A DNA stretch of 64,000 nt. It comes from Pseudomonas sp. UBA2684 (GTDB taxonomy: Bacteria; Pseudomonadota; Gammaproteobacteria; Pseudomonadales; Pseudomonadaceae). Below the pieces are notes generated by a model. That model did not search any database. It was given only the letters and a program-made list of their open reading frames with translations, and was not told the origin of the DNA. Below are positions 34,381-42,772 of the stretch, in pieces. Each line of letters opens with the position of its first letter. The first letter of the stretch is position 1. Where the stretch lies: the NCBI GenBank assembly GCA_002354655.1, contig DELY01000044.1, forward strand, positions 245,474 to 309,473. The letters run 5' to 3'. A program made the translations under genes and the position numbers.

Positions 34381-35651
34381 GGGCTCACCTGCTGGGCCTG
34401 GACAGCGTGCGCATGAGCGGTTGCACTGGGCAGGTCCCATTCCAGGTGCAGGTCTTCCATGCCGAACACGCCATAGGCGTTGAAACGCGGCTGGGTGTCT
34501 GCGGCGATGCGAAATGGCGGCATCAGTTGCAGCCACAGTTCCAGGGCGATACGCAATTCGCGGCGCGCCAGGTGCGAGCCAACACAGCGGTGCACGCCGT
34601 AGGAAAACGCCATGTGCGGCGCATGACCGGCGCTGCGCAGGAAGTCGACCTGGTCGGCGGCATCGAATACCTCGGGGTCGAGGTTGGCCAGCTCGGTGCT
34701 GATCAGCACGATGTCGCCCTTCTTCATCGTCGCCTCGCCGATCTGCACATCGCAGGTCACGGTACGGCGCATATTGACGATGAAATACGCGCGCAGCAGT
34801 TCCTCCACCGCGTCAGGGATCAGCTCCGGCTTGACGCGTAGCTGCGCCTGCTGCTCGGGGTTACGCGCCAGGTGGCGGAAAAACAGACCAATACTGGAGG
34901 TCACGGTATCCAACCCACCGATGAAGATCAGGAAGTTGATACCCAGCATTTCGTCGTCGGTCAGCGGGCGCCCGTCGATCTCGCTGGCCAGTAGATAACT
35001 GGTGAAGTCGTCGCCCGGATTCTTCCGGCACTCGGCGATGTGCGCACGAATCCAGCCGGTGATAGCCTGCGCATTTTCCGTGACCACCTGGGGGTCGACG
35101 CTCTTGATCAGCGTCTGCGTCCAATGCTGGAACAGCGGCTGGTCGGCCAGTGGCCAGCCCATCAGCTTGAGGAAGATCAGGGTCGGAAAGGGTTTGGCGA
35201 AATCTTGGTTGAAGTCGCAGCGTCCGCTCTGCGCGATCTGGCCAATCAACTGGGTGGCCAGTTCGCGGATGTCTTGCTCCAGCGCATCGACCTTCTTCGG
35301 TGTGAACAACGGGTTGAGCAAGGCGCGATATTTGGCATGCTCCGGTGGGTCGACTTCCAGCGGCGCCAGCCGCCAGCTTTCACCAAGCAGCCTCGGATAT
35401 GGCGTCAGGCCAACGCTGCTGAACGTCTGCGGGTCCTGCAGGATGCGCCGTAAGTCTGCTGAACGGCGCGGAATCCAGGTGCCTGGAAGAAAGCCCAGAC
35501 TCGGCACCCAGAAAATCGGCGGCATGCTCTGGTGCAATTTGGCAGCCCAGGCGTAGGCGTTTTCACCTTGAGCGGTGAGCTCGGCCCATAGATCGAAATT
35601 GCGAATCAGATGCGGCGGAATATGCGCAGGCACAGCATGTTCGGTGGTCAT
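34377..35651 (-). CDS. Cytochrome P450 (CYP101-like class I)
   Basis: The 424-residue P450 has N-terminal HIPPHLIRNFDLW, I-helix FIGGLDTVTSS, ExxR in EELLR, and heme loop FSYGVHRCVG with Cys near residue 356. The GGLDTV I-helix and the N-terminal pattern recall P450cam and related terpene hydroxylases, from family memory only. The ATG at 35651 has GGAG 10 nt upstream. It is first of the coupled P450-ferredoxin-GMC-ALDH operon and divergent from TetR at 35884. Confidence 0.93.
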   Translation of the reverse strand: MTTEHAVPAHIPPHLIRNFDLWAELTAQGENAYAWAAKLHQSMPPIFWVPSLGFLPGTWIPRRSADLRRILQDPQTFSSVGLTPYPRLLGESWRLAPLEVDPPEHAKYRALLNPLFTPKKVDALEQDIRELATQLIGQIAQSGRCDFNQDFAKPFPTLIFLKLMGWPLADQPLFQHWTQTLIKSVDPQVVTENAQAITGWIRAHIAECRKNPGDDFTSYLLASEIDGRPLTDDEMLGINFLIFIGGLDTVTSSIGLFFRHLARNPEQQAQLRVKPELIPDAVEELLRAYFIVNMRRTVTCDVQIGEATMKKGDIVLISTELANLDPEVFDAADQVDFLRSAGHAPHMAFSYGVHRCVGSHLARRELRIALELWLQLMPPFRIAADTQPRFNAYGVFGMEDLHLEWDLPSATAHAHAVQAQQVSP

Positions 35652-35839
35652 TTTTATTGTTCTCCGGTCGTCTCTAATGGACGGAGAGCACGGTAGGTCT
35701 CGGCCTAAAAACCCACAACAGACAGAATTTAAAAACCGTCCGCTTTCAATATTAGAATTTCCATCTACACGCATTGCCTTGCCTAGCAGACGAAGCCTGT
35801 GCCAGGCTGCCTCCATCACCGCTATATCGCGCCCGTGCG

Positions 35840-35851
35840 CATGGCGCCATG
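35840..35851. promoter_or_regulatory. Perfect palindrome CATGGCGCCATG in the P450/TetR divergent gap
   Basis: This 12-bp perfect palindrome ends 32 bp before the TetR ATG and about 190 bp before the P450 start. It is a candidate site for the divergent TetR protein, by position. Confidence 0.4.
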
Positions 35852-35883
35852 ACTCCAATAAGAAAGCCTTGCAGAGGTACAGG

Positions 35884-36501
35884 ATGAAGCAGCGAAACCC
35901 TGTCCACCTGGACGCGCCTCACGCGGACATGGTCGGCAACCGCCATGCACTGCGCTCGCAGCGCACCCGCGAACTGCTGCTCGACACCATGTACCGGCTC
36001 GCGCTGGAGAAGGACTATCGCGATATCACGGTGCAGGAGTTACTGGAACGCACCGGGGTGGCCCGCTCCACTTTTTATGCACACTTTCGCGACAAGGAAG
36101 ACCTGCTGGTCGCCGGTTACGAAAGCATCGGTGTGCCTCCCACCAAGGTCTGCGAAGTATCCGGCGACAGACGGGTGCTGCTGGATGTCTCAAGCTGGCT
36201 GTTCGCCGCCACCGAGCGACACGCCGAGCTGACCACCTCGTTTTTCAGCAGCCCATCGCAGGGCGTCATTCTTGCCCACCTGGAAAACATCTTGATCATC
36301 CAGGTGCGCGAGCATTATCAGAAGCAAGGCCTCTACGACTCACAGGGCTTGCGCGGCGAGGTGGTGGTACGTTGCTTTGTCGGTGCCCTGATTGGGTTAT
36401 GGCTCTGGTGGGTACGCCATGACTACCCTAGCTCGGCCAAAGAAATGACCGAAGCATTCGATAGCCTGATGAACAACGGCACATGGCCTGCCGCTGGCTG
36501 A
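35884..36501 (+). CDS. TetR-family transcriptional regulator
   Basis: The 205-residue protein has the helix-turn-helix ITVQELLERTGVARSTFYAH at about residues 50-70 and a C-terminal helical domain. The ATG at 35884 was chosen because AGAGG lies just upstream and upstream codons lack homology. It is divergent from the P450 operon, which it probably represses. Its 3' end lies antisense to the tail of the truncated hydrolase. Confidence 0.9.
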   Translation: MKQRNPVHLDAPHADMVGNRHALRSQRTRELLLDTMYRLALEKDYRDITVQELLERTGVARSTFYAHFRDKEDLLVAGYESIGVPPTKVCEVSGDRRVLLDVSSWLFAATERHAELTTSFFSSPSQGVILAHLENILIIQVREHYQKQGLYDSQGLRGEVVVRCFVGALIGLWLWWVRHDYPSSAKEMTEAFDSLMNNGTWPAAG

Positions 36502-37197
36502 TCTGCCGGCAGGCCGCCGCAGGGTCAAGGCATTGCAGCATCCAATAAATGCGCGGCCCCGTGGCCAGCTGAATTCGCCACTGTAATCACCCGGATCGAC
36601 GGTTGACCCGGTGCGGTCATCCAGCATGGGGTACGTCAACACCTGACAAGCGATAGGCACCTCGCCGCGATCCCGTGCCAGCAACACCAAACCCGCTGCA
36701 ATCCCACCGCCAGCGCTGTCGCCCAGCACCGCAATGCGCTGCGGATCGACGCCAATAGTTGCCGAGTCGCGGTAAAGCCAGCGCAGCACCGTGTAGCAAT
36801 CGTCGACAGCGGCCATGCCGCTCGCTTCAGGCGCGAGCCGGTAATTCACCGCCACCACGACACAGCCCAGGGTTTCGGCTAACTGGAGATTGTGCCCATC
36901 ACTCTGCTCCGGTACGCCCATGACAAAGCCACCGCCATGAATTTCCAGTATCGCGGGGGTGGCCAATGCAGCTGAGACCGGCCTGTAGATAATCACCCGC
37001 ACTGCGGGTGCAGAGCCCTCACCTGGGATATGCCGCTCTTCGACCGCGACAGCCGCAGATGACAGCGCCTGAGCCGGAACAGCCAGCATTTCCAGCAGAT
37101 AATCACGTGCCGCCGGCAGGTTCTCCAACGACAACTCAAATCCGGGCACTTGCGCCATGGCGGCCAGCTCGGGATCGACAACGCTTGCTACATTCAT
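36397..37197 (-). pseudogene. Truncated alpha/beta hydrolase (hormone-sensitive lipase family)
   Basis: Residues 1-209 are a good HSL-type esterase: oxyanion motif HGGGF at 88-92, nucleophile S161 in GDSAGGG, and YPMLDDRTGS near 190. After GEFSW (about 36567) homology stops. The remaining about 56 residues are Arg/Cys/Gly-rich and partly antisense to the TetR 3' end. The C-terminal domain with the catalytic Asp and His is absent, so the product should be inactive. A deletion between this gene and the TetR gene is the simplest cause. AAGGAA precedes the ATG. Confidence 0.75.
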
Positions 37198-37625
37198 GCG
37201 GCTTTCCTTACAAATAGACCCACAGCCTGTGCCCCATTTACCGACCAACAGAACGCAGTGGCGGTGGATAGCGGAGCACCTGGGCAGAGGGGGAAATGTA
37301 GGAGCAGGCCGGGCAATCCACAACGCACAGAAAGCTGGATATGTTTGCCTGGCTATTCAGGCTCCGACAGCAGCCTGCAAGCCGCTGCGGCCATCACGAC
37401 GTGAGTGCTTAGCGTGCAGTATCAACGGCGCTCAGACGAGCAAAAACGGACCCTCCGCAGTCGGCGCCGATGATCTGCGGCAGTATTCGACAGGATGAGA
37501 AATGTCGGCACAAGGCCACTCAAAAAAGGGATAGAAGAGTTGATCACCCTTTATCAATGCCGCCCATGCCCCTTCCGCGGGGCAGGGCAATAGGCTGAGC
37601 GCTTATGCCAAACGCGAGCTCAGCT
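37198..37625. other. 428-bp intergenic region after the truncated hydrolase gene
   Basis: No gene is recognised. It contains the hydrolase promoter side and, near 37567-37584, a hairpin downstream of the quinone-oxidoreductase-like gene. Small open frames here lack ribosome-binding sites and homology. Confidence 0.5.
37567..37584 (-). terminator. Weak hairpin downstream of the quinone-oxidoreductase-like gene
   Basis: TGCCCC and GGGGCA pair around a 6-nt loop, 42 bp beyond the stop at 37626. There is no T-tract, so termination is uncertain. Confidence 0.35.
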
Positions 37626-38552
37626 TCAGCCGCGGATACGCGCGGTGATCTTGGCGTGCGGGCCAGACACTTGCGCTGCCCACGCCTCGGCGGCCTGGTC
37701 CAGGGTGTAATCGGCGTAGTCGATCAGGATCTCCTGCTCCTTGGCAATTTTCAGCAAGCGCAGCCATATCTGCTCGCGGTCGGCGGGCGGGCGCTGGCCA
37801 GTACCGATGCAGGACAGCGAACGGAACAGCAGGTCGGCGATATCGAGATTGAGCTGGCGCCCAGCCCCGGTACCGACGGTCAGAATCCGCGCGCCCCAGT
37901 TGGTCGCCTTCAGTGAGGTGAGCATCGGCTGGCCGCAGACCAGATCCAGAACCACATCGAAACCACCACCGGCAGCCTCTTTCAGTGCCGCGACATCGTC
38001 GTCGCCACCCAGGCGCACCACGTCATCGGCAATGCCTCGCGATTTCAGGCGCAGCAATGCTTCTTCGGAACGCGCCGCCCCCACCACCTTACCAGCGCCC
38101 ATGTGGCGGGCCAGTTGCAAAGCGATCTGCCCGAGGGTGCCGGTGGCGCCGAGGATCAGCACCTTCTCACCCTTCTGGATCTTGGCATTCTCCAGCGGCA
38201 CGATGGCACCGGTGCCGGCGATACCCATGCTGATGGCAGTCTTATCGTCGACATCGTCAGGCACATTCCAGACTTCTGCAGCCGGCACCAAGGTGCGTTC
38301 TGCCCAGGCGCCGAACGGCAGCACCGAGCGCTCGCCGAAGTACACCCGACGCCCGTCTTCGGCGCGGCCGACGCCCTCACCACGAATGACGCAGGGGTAT
38401 TCCACGCCGAGGCGATAGGCCCCCAGGACATCCCAGCCACCCAACCCGGCCGTATCGACATCAATCAGAACAGCCCCGTCCTGCGGCTCTGGCTCACGAA
38501 ATTCACCGACTACCGGCAGGGCATTGCGCTCGGAAATCACAGCAGCACGCAT
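37626..38552 (-). CDS. Zinc-type alcohol dehydrogenase-like / quinone oxidoreductase (MDR superfamily)
   Basis: The 308-residue MDR protein has a GroES-like N-terminal half (VLIDVDTAGLGGWD, PCVIRGEGVG) and an NADPH Rossmann motif VLILGATGTLGQIALQ at about residues 135-150. I see no structural zinc Cys cluster, so it belongs to the quinone oxidoreductase/enoyl-reductase side. The ATG at 38552 has AAGGAG upstream. The operator-like palindrome at 38618-38636 lies 66 bp upstream, so it may have its own promoter. Confidence 0.88.
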   Translation of the reverse strand: MRAAVISERNALPVVGEFREPEPQDGAVLIDVDTAGLGGWDVLGAYRLGVEYPCVIRGEGVGRAEDGRRVYFGERSVLPFGAWAERTLVPAAEVWNVPDDVDDKTAISMGIAGTGAIVPLENAKIQKGEKVLILGATGTLGQIALQLARHMGAGKVVGAARSEEALLRLKSRGIADDVVRLGGDDDVAALKEAAGGGFDVVLDLVCGQPMLTSLKATNWGARILTVGTGAGRQLNLDIADLLFRSLSCIGTGQRPPADREQIWLRLLKIAKEQEILIDYADYTLDQAAEAWAAQVSGPHAKITARIRG

Positions 38553-38617
38553 AGAAAGTCTCCTTGGAAGTTTTGTTATGGGACCCCATCTGGGCACTAC
38601 ATAATGGAACACTTATT

Positions 38618-38636
38618 TAATATTTGTTCAATATCA
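38618..38636. promoter_or_regulatory. Second copy of the TGATATT/AATATCA operator
   Basis: TAATATT-TGTTC-AATATCA differs by one base from the perfect palindrome at 23988-24006. It lies between the MFS stop and the MDR gene start. The shared core suggests one regulator for both places. Confidence 0.55.
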
Positions 38637-38647
38637 TGTGGCACAAA

Positions 38648-39895
38648 TCAATACGCAGGGAGCGCCTCGCGCTTGAACACCGGGTAACCACCCAGCGTCA
38701 ACAGCAACAGCGGCCCGACCACAAAACAGACGAAACTGAAACCGAGCAGACCCGAATAGCTGTCAGTCATGCTGAACAACGCGCCGAACAACAAAGGCGC
38801 CGTGGCGGCACCTGCGGTGATCAGGCCCAAATGCGCGCCAAACAAGCGACCATAGTCACGCATGCCGAAATAGCGGGCGATCAGAAAGGCCGCGATATCG
38901 AATTCCGCACCGGCGCCAATCCCTACCAGCATCGTGGCAAGGGTGAATAGCAGCAGGTTGTTTTCCGCAAAGGCAAATATCAGGCAGGCGAAAGCCGGCA
39001 TCAGCAAGGCCAGCGCGGCAACGCCCGGGGCCCACAACCGATCGATCAGATACCCCACCACCAGCCGTCCAAGGATCAGCGAGATGCCAAAGGTGCTGAA
39101 CACCTGGCTGGCCTGCGTGGCCGTCAGCCCGCGATCCTGCAACAAGGGCACGATGTTGGTGACCATGCCGACCACGCAGGCCACCACCAGGGTCATCGAC
39201 AGGTTGCAGATCCAGAAGCGCCAAGAGCGTAGGGCCTCTTTCAACACGATCCCCGGCAAACGACTCACGTCGTTACTCATTGGCGCCGCCGCACGGCCCA
39301 CCGGCACCACCGGCAGCAACCAGCGCAGGGCCAGCGGCAAGGCGAAGATCACTGGCAACAGGCCGAGGGCGAAAAATCCCGCCTGCCAGTTCCAACGGCT
39401 GATCGACCAGGTGGTGAGCAGTGGCAAAGCGATAGCCGCCAGGCCCGAGCCGCTGAGAATGATCGCCAGGGCAAAGCCACGGTTTTCCTCGAACCACAGG
39501 TTGACCAAATGCGACCAGGTGATCTGCAAAGTACCCAGGCCCGCCAGCGGCACCAGAAAAAACCCCAGGTACAGGCTCCAGATCGAGCCGCCCATATGCG
39601 TAAGCAGGTACAGGCTGAGCGACAGGGTGACCAGTGAGACCAAGGTGACGGCCCGCAGGCCATAACGCAGGTTGAGCCAGCCGGCCAACTGCGAAGCCAC
39701 GATCGTGCCCAGGGACAAGGCCGTGATGGCCGCCTGTAATTCGCTACGGCCCCAGCCCATCGCCTGCTCGAGCGGGATGATCATCGAACTGAAGCTGTAC
39801 AGCAGCAGCGAACTGGAACTGGTGGCAACGCCGACAATCGCCAGAATCAACACGCGCCAGCCGCGTTTGAACTCCATGTTGTTGAAGTTTTTCAT
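38648..39895 (-). CDS. MFS transporter, paralogue 3 of 3
   Basis: The 415-residue 12-helix carrier begins MKNFNNMEFKRGWRVLILAI and SMIIPLEQAMGWGRSE, matching the MFS proteins at 231 and 4848. The ATG at 39895 is the first that fits the family; upstream codons are hydrophilic and unrelated. It is last or second-last gene in the third DUF1302/DUF1329 operon. The cargo is unknown, probably an organic acid. Confidence 0.86.
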   Translation of the reverse strand: MKNFNNMEFKRGWRVLILAIVGVATSSSSLLLYSFSSMIIPLEQAMGWGRSELQAAITALSLGTIVASQLAGWLNLRYGLRAVTLVSLVTLSLSLYLLTHMGGSIWSLYLGFFLVPLAGLGTLQITWSHLVNLWFEENRGFALAIILSGSGLAAIALPLLTTWSISRWNWQAGFFALGLLPVIFALPLALRWLLPVVPVGRAAAPMSNDVSRLPGIVLKEALRSWRFWICNLSMTLVVACVVGMVTNIVPLLQDRGLTATQASQVFSTFGISLILGRLVVGYLIDRLWAPGVAALALLMPAFACLIFAFAENNLLLFTLATMLVGIGAGAEFDIAAFLIARYFGMRDYGRLFGAHLGLITAGAATAPLLFGALFSMTDSYSGLLGFSFVCFVVGPLLLLTLGGYPVFKREALPAY

Positions 39896-39964
39896 GAACA
39901 ATACTCGTCTCGGGAGAAGAATCGACTGCCTCGCAGCGACCGCCAGCACCGACGGTCGCGCCAC

Positions 39965-40807
39965 TCAGTCAGCACCGATGAACAGCGCCGCTTCGGCGCT
40001 TTTCTTCAGCACATGCCGATGGCGGGCGAGGCCAGGCTTAGCCTGTGGGTCGCTGGCGACGACATCCTCGGGATGGATCAGCGTCGGCCCATTGGCAAGC
40101 TCGCGCAGCGCAACGGCAACGATGTCTTCGGCCTTGGCCAGCGGCATGCTCAGCGCATCGGGAATGTTCAGTTTGACCATCGCCTCGCGCATCGTTGGGG
40201 TGTCCACCGTGCCGATGAGCAGGTTCAGCACATCGATGCCGCGCTCCTTCCACTCGGCCCACAGCGACTCGCCGAGATTCATCGCGAAGGCCTTGGTCGC
40301 GGAATACATCGCCAGCTTGCGCACACCTCCCAAAGCGGCTTGCGAGCCAACCAGAATCAGCCCACCGCGCCGACGTTCGAGCATTCGCCCGCCAAAGGCA
40401 TGGCAGCACTCCATCACGGTCTGGGTGTTGAGGCGCAACAACGCGCTCCAATCGACCGCCGAGGTATCAAGGAACCGGGTGATATAAGGATCGCCACCGG
40501 CGTTGTAGATCAACAGACCGATTTCGCGCTCCGCCACGGCGGCGACCAAGCGAGTCGTCGCATCGGCATGCGACAGGTCCAGGCTGAGCGTCACGACTTC
40601 AATCCCGTAGCGCGTCACCAACTGTTGCTGCAGCGTGGCCAAGGCGTCCGCGCGGCGCGCCACCAACACGCAGTTGAGACCGTGCGCGGCCAACTGCTGG
40701 GCAAACGCCGCGCCGACCCCGTGCGAGGCCCCGGCGATCACCGCCCAAGGCCCATATTTATGTTTGAACGCCAGTGCCTCACTGGCTTGCTTGGCATGCT
40801 CCGACAT
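39965..40807 (-). CDS. SDR-family oxidoreductase (canonical)
   Basis: The 280-residue protein has GASHGVGAAF for NAD(P), IYNAGG, Ser in LVGSQAA and YSATK as YxxxK. The ATG at 40807 has GGAG 6 nt upstream. A GTG at 40852 would overlap the kinase stop by 4 nt and would add 15 residues without SDR homology. It lies between an APH-like kinase and an MFS gene in the third operon. Confidence 0.87.
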   Translation of the reverse strand: MSEHAKQASEALAFKHKYGPWAVIAGASHGVGAAFAQQLAAHGLNCVLVARRADALATLQQQLVTRYGIEVVTLSLDLSHADATTRLVAAVAEREIGLLIYNAGGDPYITRFLDTSAVDWSALLRLNTQTVMECCHAFGGRMLERRRGGLILVGSQAALGGVRKLAMYSATKAFAMNLGESLWAEWKERGIDVLNLLIGTVDTPTMREAMVKLNIPDALSMPLAKAEDIVAVALRELANGPTLIHPEDVVASDPQAKPGLARHRHVLKKSAEAALFIGAD

Positions 40808-40848
40808 CATCGACTCCAGGCCTATGGCCAAATGGGTGAAGCGAACCG

Positions 40849-42225
40849 TCACTGCGGCTCGATGGGCGGCAGGTCGATATGGCTCGCCGAGCCACCGATT
40901 GCCGTGGCGCCGTAAACCAATACACGCCGCTCGATCTGCGCCATGAACAGGCGCAGCAGGCGCTCGTCGTACTCCGCGCCGGCCGATTTGACGAAGGCCT
41001 CCAACGCCTCATCGATTTGCCCGTACTCATCGAAACGCAGCCCCAACAGCTTCTCCACGTCGCTCTGCTCCACGTGCTGTAGGTGCAGCGCCATGGCGTC
41101 GGCCTTGCTCAGGTACTCCACAATTTTGCCTGCGGCAGTGCGCTTGGATTTCTGGAAGTCGCTGCTCACCTCAATCTGCTCGACGGCATCCGCCAGCATC
41201 ATCAGCAATTGCGCGTTCGGCCCAGCGCTCACGATCGGCAACTGCGGTGTTTCGATGGCGATACCCATCGCCTCCGCCAAGGCATGCACCACCACGCGGC
41301 GCAGGGCAATATCGAACTCGATATAGGTGTCGTGTGGGTCGCCCGGCTGCGGCGTGGCGACGGTCGCAGAGAACTGCATAGTGCTGACGGTGGAAAACAG
41401 CACCGTGTGGTAGCGCACCACGTCGGCATCGGCGGCCTCGCCGGTGACTTCCTGGTAGTAGCGGTACAGATCGCTGAAACGCTCCCCCAGCGGTTCGTAG
41501 TTGTCGCGCATGCGCGCCGACGCAAGGTCCGCCAGCGGGTCGCCGATCATCGCGAATTCAAAATCATAGAGTGCGTTGACCTGGCCATTTTCGAACAGAT
41601 ACTGACCGGAGTCGTACTGCACGAACGCAGGCTTGATACGGTGCTGCGGCACGTTGCGGCGCAGCCAGCCCAGGGCGAATTCGGCCAGGGGTTGCGGCTT
41701 GGTCTTGTTGCGGACGTACAGTGGGTAATAGGCCTCAAGCCCGGCCAGGGTGATCGCATCGGCGCCTTGCGGTAGCGCGATGCCCTGCGCGACGAAAGGC
41801 TCGAGCGGCAGCTGATGCATGGCCGCCATCGCCCGCACATACTGGCGGGCGACCGAACGTCGCTCTTGCGCATTGGCTGCGGCAGCGACGTCACGCGTGC
41901 CAGCAACCAACGCCATGACGATGGCCGGTGGGTCCTCGCAGTAGCCGTAGATATGCGGAACCGGGATACCCTGCTGGCCCAGCAGGCTGAGGATATCCGC
42001 TTCGCGCCGCAGGTCCGGAAACGGGCTAACATCGCCTCCCCGCTCGCCCCGAAGATGCAGCTGCAGGGTTTCACCGTCGCGCTCAAGCTCAAGGTTCCAC
42101 GCCGGCCGCCAACGCAATAAGCGCTGCATGCCGGTGACCTTGCCGCCGACAAGCTGCTCTACGAAGGTGCGTAATTTCTGTTCGATCAGCGCGTTCGCAC
42201 CGACTTGCTCGTCTAACATTTGCAT
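40849..42225 (-). CDS. APH-like phosphotransferase with C-terminal helical domain
   Basis: The 458-residue protein has an aminoglycoside-phosphotransferase/ACAD10-like kinase fold (residues about 1-330; RWRPAWNLELERDG, DFEFAMIGDPLADLA). A helical tail (about 340-458) resembles a DUF6285-type domain. The usual HGDxxxxN catalytic loop reads QYDSGQYLF: Asp is kept, the spacing is shorter, and DWE is DFE. Related kinases phosphorylate hydroxyacyl-CoAs before elimination (LvaA, ACAD10/11). It lies among SDR and NTF2-like genes, so a hydroxylated intermediate is the likely substrate (inference). Confidence 0.85.
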   Translation of the reverse strand: MQMLDEQVGANALIEQKLRTFVEQLVGGKVTGMQRLLRWRPAWNLELERDGETLQLHLRGERGGDVSPFPDLRREADILSLLGQQGIPVPHIYGYCEDPPAIVMALVAGTRDVAAAANAQERRSVARQYVRAMAAMHQLPLEPFVAQGIALPQGADAITLAGLEAYYPLYVRNKTKPQPLAEFALGWLRRNVPQHRIKPAFVQYDSGQYLFENGQVNALYDFEFAMIGDPLADLASARMRDNYEPLGERFSDLYRYYQEVTGEAADADVVRYHTVLFSTVSTMQFSATVATPQPGDPHDTYIEFDIALRRVVVHALAEAMGIAIETPQLPIVSAGPNAQLLMMLADAVEQIEVSSDFQKSKRTAAGKIVEYLSKADAMALHLQHVEQSDVEKLLGLRFDEYGQIDEALEAFVKSAGAEYDERLLRLFMAQIERRVLVYGATAIGGSASHIDLPPIEPQ

Positions 42226-42278
42226 CTGGATTTATCCCCAAGGTTGTCTGGATTACACATCGGCCACGCGGCGTGTCT

Positions 42279-42725
42279 TCAGCCCATGGCCTGGCTCAGG
42301 CTGGGGCCACCGACCTGTTCGAGCGGTACGCCCTTTTTCTTCGCCAGGTCCGCGGTATCCAGGTATTCGCGCCACGCCTTGATCAGCCCGTGCTCATCCA
42401 GTTCATAAACCGCCACCATCGAATGCGGCATCGGCTTGCCGCTGGACACCGCATAATCGTCGCGCTCGGTCATCACCACGTTGTCCGAGGACACCATGTG
42501 CCGGATCGTGCATTTGTTCTGCGTCACGTAGGTCATCTGCCGCTCGATCTCCTGCCTCAGCGCGGCGCGGCCGCGGATGACCAGACCGCCCGGCACCCAC
42601 AATTGCCAGACGGCGTCCTCGGCCATCATGGCAATGATCTTGTCGACCTGCGGACGTGACTCCAGGGTGCCGTCGCCCCAGGCGTCACAAAATTCACGGA
42701 TGAAACTTTCTTGTCGTATACCCAT
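42279..42725 (-). CDS. SnoaL/NTF2-like fold protein
   Basis: The 148-residue protein (MGIRQESFIREFCDAWGDGT) is a typical NTF2-superfamily polyketide-cyclase/dehydratase-like protein, with IAMMAEDAVWQLWVPGG and a conserved VYELDEHGLIKAWREY end. It may act as an isomerase, dehydratase or hydrolase. It lies between an SDR (47 bp upstream) and the kinase (53 bp downstream) in the third operon. Confidence 0.8.
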   Translation of the reverse strand: MGIRQESFIREFCDAWGDGTLESRPQVDKIIAMMAEDAVWQLWVPGGLVIRGRAALRQEIERQMTYVTQNKCTIRHMVSSDNVVMTERDDYAVSSGKPMPHSMVAVYELDEHGLIKAWREYLDTADLAKKKGVPLEQVGGPSLSQAMG

Positions 42726-42772
42726 GAGGGAATCCCGCTTCGTTGATGGAATGTTCGGACTTCGCGTGAGCC

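Noticed and set aside
34377-35651. Naming the CYP101-like P450 as a camphor hydroxylase
   Set aside because: The I-helix and N-terminal pattern are shared with several terpene P450s; neighbours do not include camphor-pathway ketone monooxygenases.
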